Shown here: one piece after another, positions 55,098-63,360 of the stretch
Layout of the letters: the number at the start of each line of letters is the position of its first letter
How positions within the stretch are numbered: the first letter of the stretch is position 1
DNA from: Acidihalobacter ferrooxydans
Lineage (GTDB): Bacteria > Pseudomonadota > Gammaproteobacteria > DSM-5130 > Acidihalobacteraceae
Assembly: GCF_001975725.1 (NCBI RefSeq)
Contig: NZ_CP019434.1
Coordinates: forward strand, 3,312,792-3,376,791
Direction of reading: 5' to 3'
Length of the DNA: 64,000 nucleotides
Made by a program: the position numbers and the translations under genes
The notes under the pieces: generated by a model
What the model saw: only the letters and a program-made list of their open reading frames with translations
What the model was told of the DNA's origin: nothing
The model's database searches: none

Positions 55098-55694
55098 TCA
55101 CGCTGTTCGAAACACGGCCGCGTAGTGGTACGGGCCGACATCCGCGACGCTCTCCTGAATAAATCCGGCGGGCTCGACGATTTCGCGCACCTCTTCCGGG
55201 CGCATGCGCAGTTCGGTGTCCGGGCCTCGCGGTTTTGCCAGCACGACGGTTTCCTCACGCGGCCTACGGTGCCAGTTGACGATGGCAAAGCGGCCCCCGG
55301 GTTTGAGCACCCGATGGACTGTCGCAGCCAAACCGGCCTTGTCCGGCACGCCGTGGAAGGTGTTGGCGATAAAAATCAGATCGACCGGACTCGTGATCCG
55401 GTCTGGCAACTCCCGCGCATCGCCCAGAATCGGTCGAAAGTTGAGCGCATCCCGACAGCCCTCGCTGGCCTGACTCAGGAGTCCGGCATCCAGATCGATC
55501 GCCCACGCCAAGCCGGGATACGTCAGTCGACACAGAGCACGGGTGAAATGACCATCGCCACAACACAGATCGACGGCATCCATGCCCGACTCGACTCCGA
55601 TCCCGGCCAGCACCGCTTCGGGATCGGGCCACAAGGCCTGCCACCAATCCTTGTCCGGCATGAGCGTGGCGGGGAAACGCGTATCCTGATTCAT
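55098..55694 (-). CDS. SAM-dependent methyltransferase (class I)
   Basis: A 198-residue soluble methyltransferase. The SAM-binding motif I is VDLCCGDGHFTRAL (about 41-54), the acidic ribose-binding residue is in WAIDLDAGLL, and later motifs are DLIFIANTFHG and VLKPGGRFAIVNWH. The substrate is unknown. It lies between a family 1 element on its 3' side and a family 3 element on its 5' side, so it may have been acquired or rearranged. The start ATG follows AGAGGG. Confidence 0.85.
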   Translation of the reverse strand: MNQDTRFPATLMPDKDWWQALWPDPEAVLAGIGVESGMDAVDLCCGDGHFTRALCRLTYPGLAWAIDLDAGLLSQASEGCRDALNFRPILGDARELPDRITSPVDLIFIANTFHGVPDKAGLAATVHRVLKPGGRFAIVNWHRRPREETVVLAKPRGPDTELRMRPEEVREIVEPAGFIQESVADVGPYHYAAVFRTA

Positions 55695-55722
55695 GTCGCC
55701 CTCTTTCGATCCGTTGATTTCA

Positions 55723-55844
55723 AACCAGAAAATCCATTATGGAGAGGCGCCCTTGCCTGATCTTTGAATCGACCGCTTGCTTCTGCTCCCGGGCATCGCG
55801 CAACGATGCCGCTCAAGCATCGCCTCGCCTGAATTATACAGCTT
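55723..55844. repeat. Family 3 MITE-like element, diverged copy
   Basis: The left end AACCAGAAAATCCATTATGG and the inner CGCCCTTGCCTGATCTTTG match the nested element at 31473-31632. The right end CGCCTCGCCTGAATTATACA is eroded, and about 35 bases before it are missing. It lies 28 bases upstream of the methyltransferase start. Confidence 0.65.
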
Positions 55845-56013
55845 GAATTGTCCCGGCATGTCGTTGTCACTGAGGCCCGAAAACCCGGCGCTTTCGGTGG
55901 CGCAATCACAGGGGTTCTGCGAGTCACATGGCGTCGTGATGTGGCTGAACGCAACCTTTGCTACAGAGAACTACACTCACAGATTGGGGCGGCTCTGGAT
56001 TGGGGTAACGCAG

Positions 56014-56691
56014 ATGCATCTTCTGCTGATCGAAGACGACCGCAAGACGGCGAAACATATTGCACGAAATTTTTCCGAAAAGGGGCTTGTCTGTGATGTC
56101 GTCCAGGACGGCAGAGCCGGCCTGGAAGCGGCCAGCAGCGGGCGCTACGATGTCGTTATCGTCGACCGCATGCTACCCGAGCTTGACGGCCTGTCGTTAG
56201 TGAAGGCGCTACGACTGGCCCACGACACCACCCCTGTTATTTATTTAACTGCCCTTGGCGGTATCGATGACCGTGTGGCCGGGCTCGAAGCGGGCGCGGA
56301 CGATTATCTGACCAAGCCGTTTGCATTCAGTGAGCTGGCGGCACGGGTTCGAGCGCTCACACGCCGGAATGTTCCCGCGTCAGCGGCAACGATACTGCGT
56401 GTCGCGGATCTCGAAATGGACCTGGTCAAACGCACAGTGCAACGGGCGGGTGAGGCGATCAGTCTGCAGAAACGCGAATTCTTGCTGCTCGAAGTTCTGC
56501 TGCGATCCTCGGGACAGATACTGACCCGTAGCATGCTGCTCGAACAGGTGTGGGACATTCATTTCGATCCCAAGACAAGCATTGTCGAGACGCACATCAG
56601 TCGCTTGCGCGCGAAGATCGACAAGCCATTCGACACGCCCTTGCTGCATACGGTCCGAAATTGCGGATACACAATCCGTGCGCCCGCTTAG
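56014..56691 (+). CDS. OmpR-family response regulator
   Basis: A 225-residue two-component regulator. The receiver has DD at 8-9, phospho-acceptor Asp51 in VIVDRMLPELDG, and the conserved lysine in YLTKPF. The winged-helix C-terminal domain (about 130-222) contains LQKREFLLLEVLLRSSGQIL and IVETHISRLRAKID. The start chosen is the ATG at 56014, the canonical MHLLLIEDD; the frame is open further upstream but non-homologous. It overlaps the kinase gene by 14 bases. Confidence 0.93.
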   Translation: MHLLLIEDDRKTAKHIARNFSEKGLVCDVVQDGRAGLEAASSGRYDVVIVDRMLPELDGLSLVKALRLAHDTTPVIYLTALGGIDDRVAGLEAGADDYLTKPFAFSELAARVRALTRRNVPASAATILRVADLEMDLVKRTVQRAGEAISLQKREFLLLEVLLRSSGQILTRSMLLEQVWDIHFDPKTSIVETHISRLRAKIDKPFDTPLLHTVRNCGYTIRAPA

Positions 56692-58042
56692 ACTGCTTCA
56701 CAGCACAGCATTTCGCATGGCACTGACCTACGCCGTGCTCAGTATGGTGGCGGTTTTTCTAGCCGGCACTGCCACCACGCAACTGCTGAAGTGGCACTTG
56801 GCGCGCCATCGAGATCGCGAAATCCATGCCGTTTACAGGGTACTCGCAAGCACCTATATAGACGGTGGAACCGCCAATCTCGTCAGTACGCTCAATGCCT
56901 ATATCCAGCAAACCCTGGAACACAGCTGGTTGTTCATCGCCATTGGACCGGGCGGTAAGGTGTTCGGCGGAAATGTGCACGCCCTGTCACTGGAAATACC
57001 GCAGGGCTGGTCTACCGCGGATGGCGCACAACTCGGACTCAGCACTGGCATGCGCTATCGCCTCTACTCCGGGACTGTCCACGGCAAGCTTCGTCTCGTG
57101 GTGGGGATGAAATTTCAGCAACTCGGTTATCTCGGGCGCCTTGTGCAAACCAACTTCGAATGGGCGTTTTTCGCCACCATGTTATTTGCGATCATTGGCG
57201 GCAGCCTGATTGCACAACGAATGCAGCGACGATTCGACGCGGTCCGGAAAACGATGGACCAAGTGGCGCAGGGAGAGCTGACAATGCGGGTGCCGCTAAC
57301 CGGACACAATGACGATATCGAGCGGCTATCTGGCGATCTCAATAGCGCACTGGATCGACTGGCCGCTTCGGTTGAGGCCATGCAGCAAGTCAGCTCCGAT
57401 ATTGCACACGATCTGAAAACGCCGCTCGGCCGGCTCCAGATGTCGGTCGCCGAAGCCATCAGAAAGCAGGCGGATTCATTGTCGGTCTCTGAGGAGCTTG
57501 AGAGCGTGGCGCTCGAAGTCGATCAGATCAACCGGACGTTCGATGCGTTGCTACGCATCGCACAAATCGAGGGCGGCGCACGCAAGGCCAGTTTCAAGCC
57601 AGTCGATGTGACCGAAATGATCACGACCCTGGACGAGATCTACCGTGAAGTGGCGCGGGAAGCGGGCCATACCTTTTCGGTGGCGGCACCGCCAGACGGC
57701 ACGATCAACATCCTGGGTGATCGTGAACTGTTGATCCAGATGTTCGCCAATCTGATCGAAAATTCAATCACTCACTGTCCGCACGGTTCGACCATTCGAT
57801 GCAGCGCGGCGGTCTACAGCGACGCGGTCTGGATCACTGTGACCGATAACGGCCCTGGTATTCCGGAAAGCGAACATGCACATGTCTTGCGTCGATTCTA
57901 TCGCCTGGAAAAAAGCCGTACGTCAAGCGGCACGGGACTGGGTTTGAGCCTGGTCAAGGCGGTGGCCGATCTGCATGGGGCGCAATTGCGTCTGGATGCG
58001 GCGCATCCCGGCCTGATGGTTACAGTAATTTTTGCCCGCTGA
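56678..58042 (+). CDS. Sensor histidine kinase
   Basis: A 454-residue membrane kinase. TM1 is at about residues 16-36, a periplasmic sensor region of about 120 residues follows, then TM2 at about 158-180 and HAMP (about 180-235). HisKA has phospho-acceptor His244 in DIAHDLKTPLGRL, and HATPase has NLIENSITHC, DNGPGIP and GTGLGLSLVKA. The start chosen is the GTG at 56678 within the regulator's last codons; an ATG at 56717 is the alternative. The signal is not predictable. It faces a NitT/TauT-type transporter operon, a possible target. Confidence 0.92.
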   Translation: MRPLRLLHSTAFRMALTYAVLSMVAVFLAGTATTQLLKWHLARHRDREIHAVYRVLASTYIDGGTANLVSTLNAYIQQTLEHSWLFIAIGPGGKVFGGNVHALSLEIPQGWSTADGAQLGLSTGMRYRLYSGTVHGKLRLVVGMKFQQLGYLGRLVQTNFEWAFFATMLFAIIGGSLIAQRMQRRFDAVRKTMDQVAQGELTMRVPLTGHNDDIERLSGDLNSALDRLAASVEAMQQVSSDIAHDLKTPLGRLQMSVAEAIRKQADSLSVSEELESVALEVDQINRTFDALLRIAQIEGGARKASFKPVDVTEMITTLDEIYREVAREAGHTFSVAAPPDGTINILGDRELLIQMFANLIENSITHCPHGSTIRCSAAVYSDAVWITVTDNGPGIPESEHAHVLRRFYRLEKSRTSSGTGLGLSLVKAVADLHGAQLRLDAAHPGLMVTVIFAR

Positions 58043-58080
58043 CCGCAGTGTTCGGCTCGATTCGTGAGCACTGTCTTCGC

Positions 58081-58119
58081 TCCAAAAATGAGGAGGCGGC
58101 CCTGAAGGCCGACTCCTCA
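58081..58119 (-). terminator. Rho-independent terminator of the NitT/TauT operon
   Basis: Stem TGAGGAG...CTCCTCA (58089-58095 with 58113-58119) continued by a GGCC/GGCC inner stem with one mismatch, then TTTTT on the minus strand (58084-58088). It lies 29 bases after the binding-protein stop and between convergent genes. The hairpin may also stop the kinase transcript. Confidence 0.85.
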
Positions 58120-58147
58120 TGCTTGAAGCCAACTGCATTCGCTGCGT

Positions 58148-59224
58148 TTATTGCGATGCCGCATACTCGTTGGCCAGCAACGCGTTGGCCCGGATGGCGT
58201 ATTTGTTGGTATAGGTAATGGAAAGATCGACCGGCTTGATGATTTTTCCAGCCACTTTTTCCACCGCCAGAACGGTTTGAGGGCCACCGGGAGGCATGAT
58301 TCCGTCAGGCATGAACTGCCCCTTGTCCTGCGCCAGTGCGTGAATGTATTCCGCCTTGGTTGACAGCGGGTTGCTGACGAAGTCCTTCGGCAAATGGTCG
58401 GCGATCTGCGCGGCACTGTGCGTATTGATCCAGTGCATCGTGGCGACCATCGCGTCGACCACGTCTTGGGTCAGTTTCGGATGCGCCTTGACCCAGTTGG
58501 CGCGTGCCAGCACACAGGCAGTCGGCCAATAACCACCGAGCCATTTATTGACACCCTTACCGGTTGCCAAATCAATCGCCGAATAGCCAATACCGAGCTT
58601 TTCGATCGCGTTGACGGTCGGTTGCGTGGTCATGCCGCAGACAATGCGACCATGTTTGAGCGCACTGATCAGAGTTTCGCCGGCCCCCACGCCGATGCGC
58701 GTAAAGTCCCTTGAAGTCAAGTGATAGCGCGCAGCCAGATACAGGGTCAGGTCATCCGTACCCGAACCGATATCCGTGACACCGACCGCCTTGCCTTTCC
58801 AGTCTGCAGGCGATTTCACGCCGGAGCCTGTCGCACACATCTCCCGCTCACCAGGCGCGCCACTGAGCTGCACAATGTCGATGACTTTTTTGCCGTGCAT
58901 CTGAAAATCGATGGTGTGCACGTACCACGCACCGGCCATGTCGACCTGCCCCGAGGCCATCGCCATCTCTGCGCCTACGCCACCGGCATGCTCGTTACTA
59001 AGCACCATATGGACGCCGTATTTTTTGAAATACCCCAGGTCTTGGGCAAGTTGGTAAGGCAGATAGATCTGTTTGTCGATGCCGCCGACCATCATGGTTA
59101 CGGTAGGTAACTGGCTGGCAGAGGCTTGCGCACTGGGCATGCCAGCCAGGCACAGACCCACCCCAACGACTGCGAGTCCCGCCATCATAGCCGCCATTTT
59201 ATCAATCAGCTTTCGTCTGTTCAT
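58148..59224 (-). CDS. ABC transporter substrate-binding protein, NitT/TauT type
   Basis: Periplasmic binding protein, 358 residues. The signal peptide is residues 1 to about 36 (hydrophobic AAMMAGLAVVGVGLCLAG, cleavage after AQA). TVTMMVGGIDKQIYLPYQLA, GAEMAMASGQVDMAGAW and KGKAVGVTDIGSGTDDLTLY match the SsuA/TauA/nitrate-binding superfamily. The substrate is unknown: sulfonate, pyrimidine precursor or other. The start chosen is the ATG at 59224 behind GGAGGAG. It is the last gene of its operon, separated from the permease by a family 3 repeat. Confidence 0.9.
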   Translation of the reverse strand: MNRRKLIDKMAAMMAGLAVVGVGLCLAGMPSAQASASQLPTVTMMVGGIDKQIYLPYQLAQDLGYFKKYGVHMVLSNEHAGGVGAEMAMASGQVDMAGAWYVHTIDFQMHGKKVIDIVQLSGAPGEREMCATGSGVKSPADWKGKAVGVTDIGSGTDDLTLYLAARYHLTSRDFTRIGVGAGETLISALKHGRIVCGMTTQPTVNAIEKLGIGYSAIDLATGKGVNKWLGGYWPTACVLARANWVKAHPKLTQDVVDAMVATMHWINTHSAAQIADHLPKDFVSNPLSTKAEYIHALAQDKGQFMPDGIMPPGGPQTVLAVEKVAGKIIKPVDLSITYTNKYAIRANALLANEYAASQ

Positions 59225-59279
59225 AACCACTCCTCCTCTCCTTCCGGAACCAACACGGGCCCTTCATGTAGTCGTTTTT

Positions 59280-59442
59280 AATCCCAGATAATCCACTCGC
59301 AGAGGGACCCCTGCTTGATCTTCGAACCCATAAAAAATCTTCTACGTTCAGGCATAGCGCAACGATGTCACTCGCTAAAAATACCCTCTGCATACCCAAA
59401 ATCTCTGCGCAATTACCACCTCGCCTAATGGAACATCTGGGT
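59280..59442. repeat. Family 3 MITE-like element inside an ABC operon
   Basis: A 163-base copy with left end AATCCCAGATAATCCACTCG and a right end complementary to ACCCAGATGTTCCATTAGG. The inner blocks CCCTGCTTGATCTTCGA, CGTTCAGGCATAGCGCAACG and AATCTCTGCGCAA match the copy at 31473-31632. It lies between the permease and binding-protein genes of one transporter. Confidence 0.75.
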
Positions 59443-59463
59443 CAATACGCTTTTGCACACGGG

Positions 59464-60378
59464 TCACATGCCCGCATGATTGGCGCCCGAAGACGACGGC
59501 GGCTGCCATGCAAGCAGCCGTTTCTCCAACAAAGTCATAAGCCATTCGGCGCTGAGTGCCAGGAGCCCGATGATCAACATGGCGCCAAATACCCCGTTGG
59601 CATCAAAGTTGTCTTGCGCTGTAGCGATAACTAGCCCCAGCCCTCTCTGCGCGCCGAGAAATTCTCCGACGATTGCACCGATTATTGCGAAGCCGAGAGC
59701 GACGTGCAGGCTGGCAATGATCCAGGTCATTGCCGAAGGAAAGATCACGTGACGTACGACCTGAAGACGGGATGCACCCAAGATGCGGGCGTTTGCGATC
59801 AGATTGCGGTCCACGCTACGCACACCTTGAAAGGCATTGAAAAAGACGACAAAAAACACCAACACAGCCGCTAATAACACCTTGGAAGGCAGCCCCAGAC
59901 CTAGCCACATGACAAAAATTGAACCCAATACGATGCGCGGCAGTGCGTTCACCATTTTGATGTAGGGCCCCAGTACGTCCGCCAGAAAAGGAATCTCCCC
60001 CAACAGGACACCAGCGACGATGCCGGTCACCACCCCGACGCCGAACCCCAGGATGGATTCTTCGAGCGTAATCCAGATTTGCAGCCACAACGGGCCGTAC
60101 GCCGTGCCATGCACCGCCCAATCACTCAGGCGCAGGACGATACCGACAGGTGAGCCAAAGAAAAACGGATCGACAATCTTCAGATCGGTGAGAAGTTGCC
60201 AGCTTCCCAATACTCCGATCAGCGTGGCCGCTTGTGCGAGGCGCACCCACACTCTGCGCCGATGAATGCGGCGCTTCGCATTGGCGGCAATCACAGCCTC
60301 GTCCGCACCCGCTGTGACGGACAGTTGGCTGATTTTGTCCGTACTCATGTTCTGAATATCCGCCCGAATGCTGTTCAT
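59464..60378 (-). CDS. ABC transporter permease, NitT/TauT type
   Basis: Inner-membrane permease, 304 residues, SsuC/TauC-like. A hydrophilic N-terminal tail of about 45 residues precedes six helices. The EAA loop is ANARILGASRLQVVRHVIFP and is followed by WIIASLHVALGFAIIGAIVG, typical of the family. It overlaps the ATPase gene by four bases (ATGA). The family 3 repeat follows its stop by 21 bases. Confidence 0.92.
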   Translation of the reverse strand: MNSIRADIQNMSTDKISQLSVTAGADEAVIAANAKRRIHRRRVWVRLAQAATLIGVLGSWQLLTDLKIVDPFFFGSPVGIVLRLSDWAVHGTAYGPLWLQIWITLEESILGFGVGVVTGIVAGVLLGEIPFLADVLGPYIKMVNALPRIVLGSIFVMWLGLGLPSKVLLAAVLVFFVVFFNAFQGVRSVDRNLIANARILGASRLQVVRHVIFPSAMTWIIASLHVALGFAIIGAIVGEFLGAQRGLGLVIATAQDNFDANGVFGAMLIIGLLALSAEWLMTLLEKRLLAWQPPSSSGANHAGM

Positions 60379-61223
60379 ACCGCCGTCGTCGCCTCCATAT
60401 TGTTAGCCACCTCAGACGTACGTGAGTAGGCTTGTCTGACCTCCTCTCGCAATGATTCCCATATCTGCTGGTACAGCTCCAGAAAATGTGAATCAAAACG
60501 AATTTCCTGCACCGCACCGCGTGGACGCGGCAAATTGATGTCGTAAACCGCCTTAACGGTCGCGGGGCCTGCGGTCATGACCACCACCCGATCCGCGAGC
60601 GCAATGGCTTCTTCCAAATCATGCGTGACGAACAGAACCGACGGTTTCGTTTTCTCCCACAGGCTCAGCAGTTCGTTGGACATAATTGCCCGGGTCTGCA
60701 CGTCCAGCGCCGAAAAAGGTTCATCCATGAGCAGAATGGACGGCTTGTTGATCAACGCGGCGGCGAGGCTGACACGCTTGCGCATACCACCGGATAACTG
60801 ATGGGGATAGTGATTTGCGAACCCGGACAGGCCCACCGTATTCAACCAGTCGCGCGCCTCTGCGTGCGCGTCCCGACGCTTGGTTCCACGAAAAATGGGA
60901 CCCAATGCAACATTTTCCAGAACGGGTTTCCAGGGCAGCAGCGCATCGCTTTGAAATACGAAACTGACGCCTCTGGTAATGCTATCGACAATTTGCCCGG
61001 ACACACGCACCGTACCGGCGCTGGGCATTTCAAGCCCGGCGGCCAATGTCAACGTGGTAGATTTGCCGCAGCCGGTTGGCCCGACGACGGCACAGAACTG
61101 GCCTGGTTCGACGACAAGATTAACGTCTCGAATGGCGGTCATCGCGTCCCCCGCCGGAGTGACGAAACGCTTCGTCACTCCGGTCAGTTCGATCCCACCT
61201 TGTGCAACCGCCGTCTCCAACAT
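60375..61223 (-). CDS. ABC transporter ATP-binding protein, NitT/TauT type
   Basis: ATPase of the SsuB/TauB type, 282 residues. Walker A is GPTGCGKSTTL, the Q-loop is FVFQSDALLPWKPV, the signature is QLSGGMRKRVSLAAAL, Walker B is ILLMDEPFSALD and the switch is VTHDLEEAIAL. It is the first gene of the operon. The start chosen is the ATG at 61223, directly behind GCAGGAGG; an in-frame ATG at 61241 lies upstream of that site. Confidence 0.93.
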   Translation of the reverse strand: MLETAVAQGGIELTGVTKRFVTPAGDAMTAIRDVNLVVEPGQFCAVVGPTGCGKSTTLTLAAGLEMPSAGTVRVSGQIVDSITRGVSFVFQSDALLPWKPVLENVALGPIFRGTKRRDAHAEARDWLNTVGLSGFANHYPHQLSGGMRKRVSLAAALINKPSILLMDEPFSALDVQTRAIMSNELLSLWEKTKPSVLFVTHDLEEAIALADRVVVMTAGPATVKAVYDINLPRPRGAVQEIRFDSHFLELYQQIWESLREEVRQAYSRTSEVANNMEATTAV

Positions 61224-61248
61224 TACGCCTCCTGCCGTCATGGCTGAT

Positions 61249-61264
61249 CGTATTAATTGATACG
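61249..61264. promoter_or_regulatory. Short palindrome CGTAT-N6-ATACG upstream of the ATPase gene
   Basis: Perfect 5-bp arms with an AT-rich 6-base centre, about 25 bases upstream of the first gene of the NitT/TauT-type operon. It is a possible regulator site, short enough to be chance. Confidence 0.25.
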
Positions 61265-61787
61265 AAGGAGCGTAGTTTCGCCTTGAGCGCTGTCAAACTG
61301 ACACGGCACTCTTGCCGCGATAAATCAGAGGGCTTGTTTTATTCTTTACCGTTGCGCTCGTACAGACGTCAGCATGACGAAAAGTTTAGTTTTATCGAGA
61401 TCGTCACTCATGTGATTACACGCAGGCGTCAGACTCAAAAGCATTTTATAACAATAAAATCAAATAATTGCATGGATTAAAGGCGTGCTCGTTAAAACAA
61501 GCAGTTATAGTTTACTTGCCTTTATCGCCACAATTATCACAGGAAGACCAGTTTTATTGAGACCGGTACTGACGCCTTATTCGTGCAGGAAAACCCGTAT
61601 CTATACATTTTTGTATGATTTGAGTTTGCGCTATTCAGGGCGTGAATCCGGTTGCTTTTTACACATCGGTCAAAGGCACGTTGAAATCACCTCGCACAGA
61701 CATTGTGCAGGCAACGCGTTGCATTGCGGGTGACCGCCCTGGATTCAGGTGTCAATCCGGGGCGGCCCGGTCTGTTACGACCGTCTG
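61265..61787. other. Long intergenic region, no supported gene
   Basis: About 520 bases, AT-rich from about 61320 to 61680, between the start of the ATPase operon and the end of the clpP-like gene. Short frames (such as 61485-61733 plus) have no ribosome-binding site or recognisable family. I see no terminator with a T-run for the clpP-like gene and nothing else of note. Confidence 0.4.
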
Positions 61788-62387
61788 TTACAACAAATCC
61801 GCTTCGTGCGCGATGACCCGCGAGACGATGCCGTACTCCAGCGCCTGATCGGTGTCCATCCAGTAATCGCGTTCGATATCGCGGGAGACCCGCTCGACGG
61901 GTTGGCCGGTCTGGTCGGCGATGACCCGCGCGATGCGTTCGCGCATCTGGATGATCTGTTCGGCCTGGATCGCGATGTCGGATGCCTGGCCGCCCGCGCC
62001 GCCAGCTGGCTGATGGATCAGGAACCGGGTGTTCGGCAGGCAGATACGGCGCTCCTTGGCCGCAGCCAAAAAGATGTGTGCTGCGGCGCTGCCGACCCAG
62101 CCGGTGCCGACCACGGTGACCGGTGCACGCACGAAGCGAATCATGTCGTGGATGGCGTCGCCCGACTCCACATGACCGCCCGGGGAGGACACGAAAATAG
62201 TGATCGGCGCGTCGGATTCGGTCGATAGGGCCAGCAGGCGCCGACAGACGGCGCTCGCCTGTTTGTCGTTGATTTCACCAAAGATCAGCAGCTTGCGCGC
62301 ATTGAAAAGGATGCGGTCGTCATTATTGTTGTTGCCGGCAGCGTGTGGCGGGGTTTCCTCGGGCGTGCTTTCCAGATACTCGAACAT
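61788..62387 (-). CDS. ClpP-like serine protease paralogue
   Basis: A 199-residue ClpP-fold protein. The core SSPGGHVESGDAIHDMIRF, the Ser in GWVGSAAAHIFLAA aligned with the ClpP nucleophile, CLPNTRFLIHQP with the catalytic His, and IERDYWMDTDQALEYGIV with the Asp are all present, so it should be active. Differences from the housekeeping ClpP are a Gly-Ser instead of the usual Ala-Ala-Ser-Met around the nucleophile, and an N-terminus rich in Asn/Asp in place of the axial-loop sequence. No clpX is adjacent. The start is the ATG at 62387 behind AGGAG. Confidence 0.88.
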   Translation of the reverse strand: MFEYLESTPEETPPHAAGNNNNDDRILFNARKLLIFGEINDKQASAVCRRLLALSTESDAPITIFVSSPGGHVESGDAIHDMIRFVRAPVTVVGTGWVGSAAAHIFLAAAKERRICLPNTRFLIHQPAGGAGGQASDIAIQAEQIIQMRERIARVIADQTGQPVERVSRDIERDYWMDTDQALEYGIVSRVIAHEADLL

Positions 62388-62470
62388 TCCTTGTCTCCTG
62401 CAGATTGCGCGGCGTGCGCATGGGGTGTGTAGACGCATTCTACGCAAACCGGCCGCTCTTGAGGCATGTC

Positions 62471-62788
62471 TCAGCCGGCCCGTTCCAGGCGCCGTAAAAA
62501 CACCTGCATTTCCTTGCTGGCCTGTTTGTCACCGCGCGCCTCGGCCACAGCGATGCCTTCGCGGTAGGCCTGGATGGCGCCGGCCGCGTCGCCGGCCTCG
62601 GCCAAGGCACGGCCGAGCAGCTTCCAGGCAGCGGAGTATTGCGGGTCATGGGCCACCGCCGCGCGCAGTTGTTCGGCGGCATCGGCGAAGCGCTGTTTCT
62701 TGTAGTAAGCGTTGCCCAGGGAGAAGCGCAGCAGTGCGTTGTCCTGACCTGTGGCGAGCATCTGTTCGAAACGTTCGGTCATGTTCAT
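62471..62788 (-). CDS. TPR-repeat protein
   Basis: A 105-residue soluble protein made of about two and a half tetratricopeptide repeats: ALLRFSLGNAYYKKQRFADA (about 18-37) and SAAWKLLGRALAEAGDAAGA (about 52-71), then a helix pair to the end. It probably mediates protein contacts; no partner can be named. Its ATG overlaps the stop of the methyltransferase gene upstream (ATGA). Confidence 0.88.
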   Translation of the reverse strand: MNMTERFEQMLATGQDNALLRFSLGNAYYKKQRFADAAEQLRAAVAHDPQYSAAWKLLGRALAEAGDAAGAIQAYREGIAVAEARGDKQASKEMQVFLRRLERAG

Positions 62789-63360
62789 GTGGGCGTGTCC
62801 TCCCGCTGGAATATCGCATAAGCCTCATCGCGCAGGCCTTGTGTCAGATCGCCCAGGGTGGTTTCTTCGCGATAGGCCACCAGGCGCAGACCGGAGAATA
62901 GCGCGAGCAGCTCATTCGGCGCCAAGCGGTACGCCTCGGATCGCGGACCGCGCTGCGGATCCGGCGCCTGGCGAACGAAGGTCTGATAGAACAACAGTCC
63001 GCCCGGGCGCAGGGCGGCGCGCAGTGCCGGTGCGAGCTCACGCGCCAGAAATCGGCTGACCACGATCACGTCGAAGGCATTCGCCGGGGGCGGGGCGCGC
63101 AGTACGTCGCGCACTTCGGCACGTATGCGCAGCCCTTCGCCAGCCGCCGCCGCACGCAGCCGTTCGATCGCCACGGTCGAGCGATCCCAGGCCACGGCGT
63201 CCAGCCCGTGTCGGGCCAGCAGCCGTGCATTGGCGCCGAGCCCGCAGGCAAGATCCAGCGCGACACCGCCGGACGGCAGCAGGTGCGCGAACTCGCGCAG
63301 CACCTGCGCGGGCGTGGCGGCGGGCGATGCGACGGCGTAGCGGGCGTCCCAGTCAGGCAT
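62785..63360 (-). CDS. SAM-dependent methyltransferase (tellurite-resistance/TehB-like)
   Basis: A 191-residue class I methyltransferase. It begins PDWDARYA and has motif I ALDLACGLGANARLLARHG, acidic AWDRS, DVIVVSRFLARELAPAL and LRPGGLLFYQTF. The layout resembles TehB-like small-molecule methyltransferases; the substrate is unknown. The start chosen is the ATG at 63360, sharing one base with the trkH stop. The frame continuing upstream is a trkH shadow. It is co-translated with the TPR gene. Confidence 0.87.
   Translation of the reverse strand: MPDWDARYAVASPAATPAQVLREFAHLLPSGGVALDLACGLGANARLLARHGLDAVAWDRSTVAIERLRAAAAGEGLRIRAEVRDVLRAPPPANAFDVIVVSRFLARELAPALRAALRPGGLLFYQTFVRQAPDPQRGPRSEAYRLAPNELLALFSGLRLVAYREETTLGDLTQGLRDEAYAIFQREDTPT

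Noticed and set aside
61485-61733. 82-codon frame in the intergenic region before the clpP-like gene
   Set aside because: AT-rich DNA, no Shine-Dalgarno sequence, no plausible domain or membrane topology.
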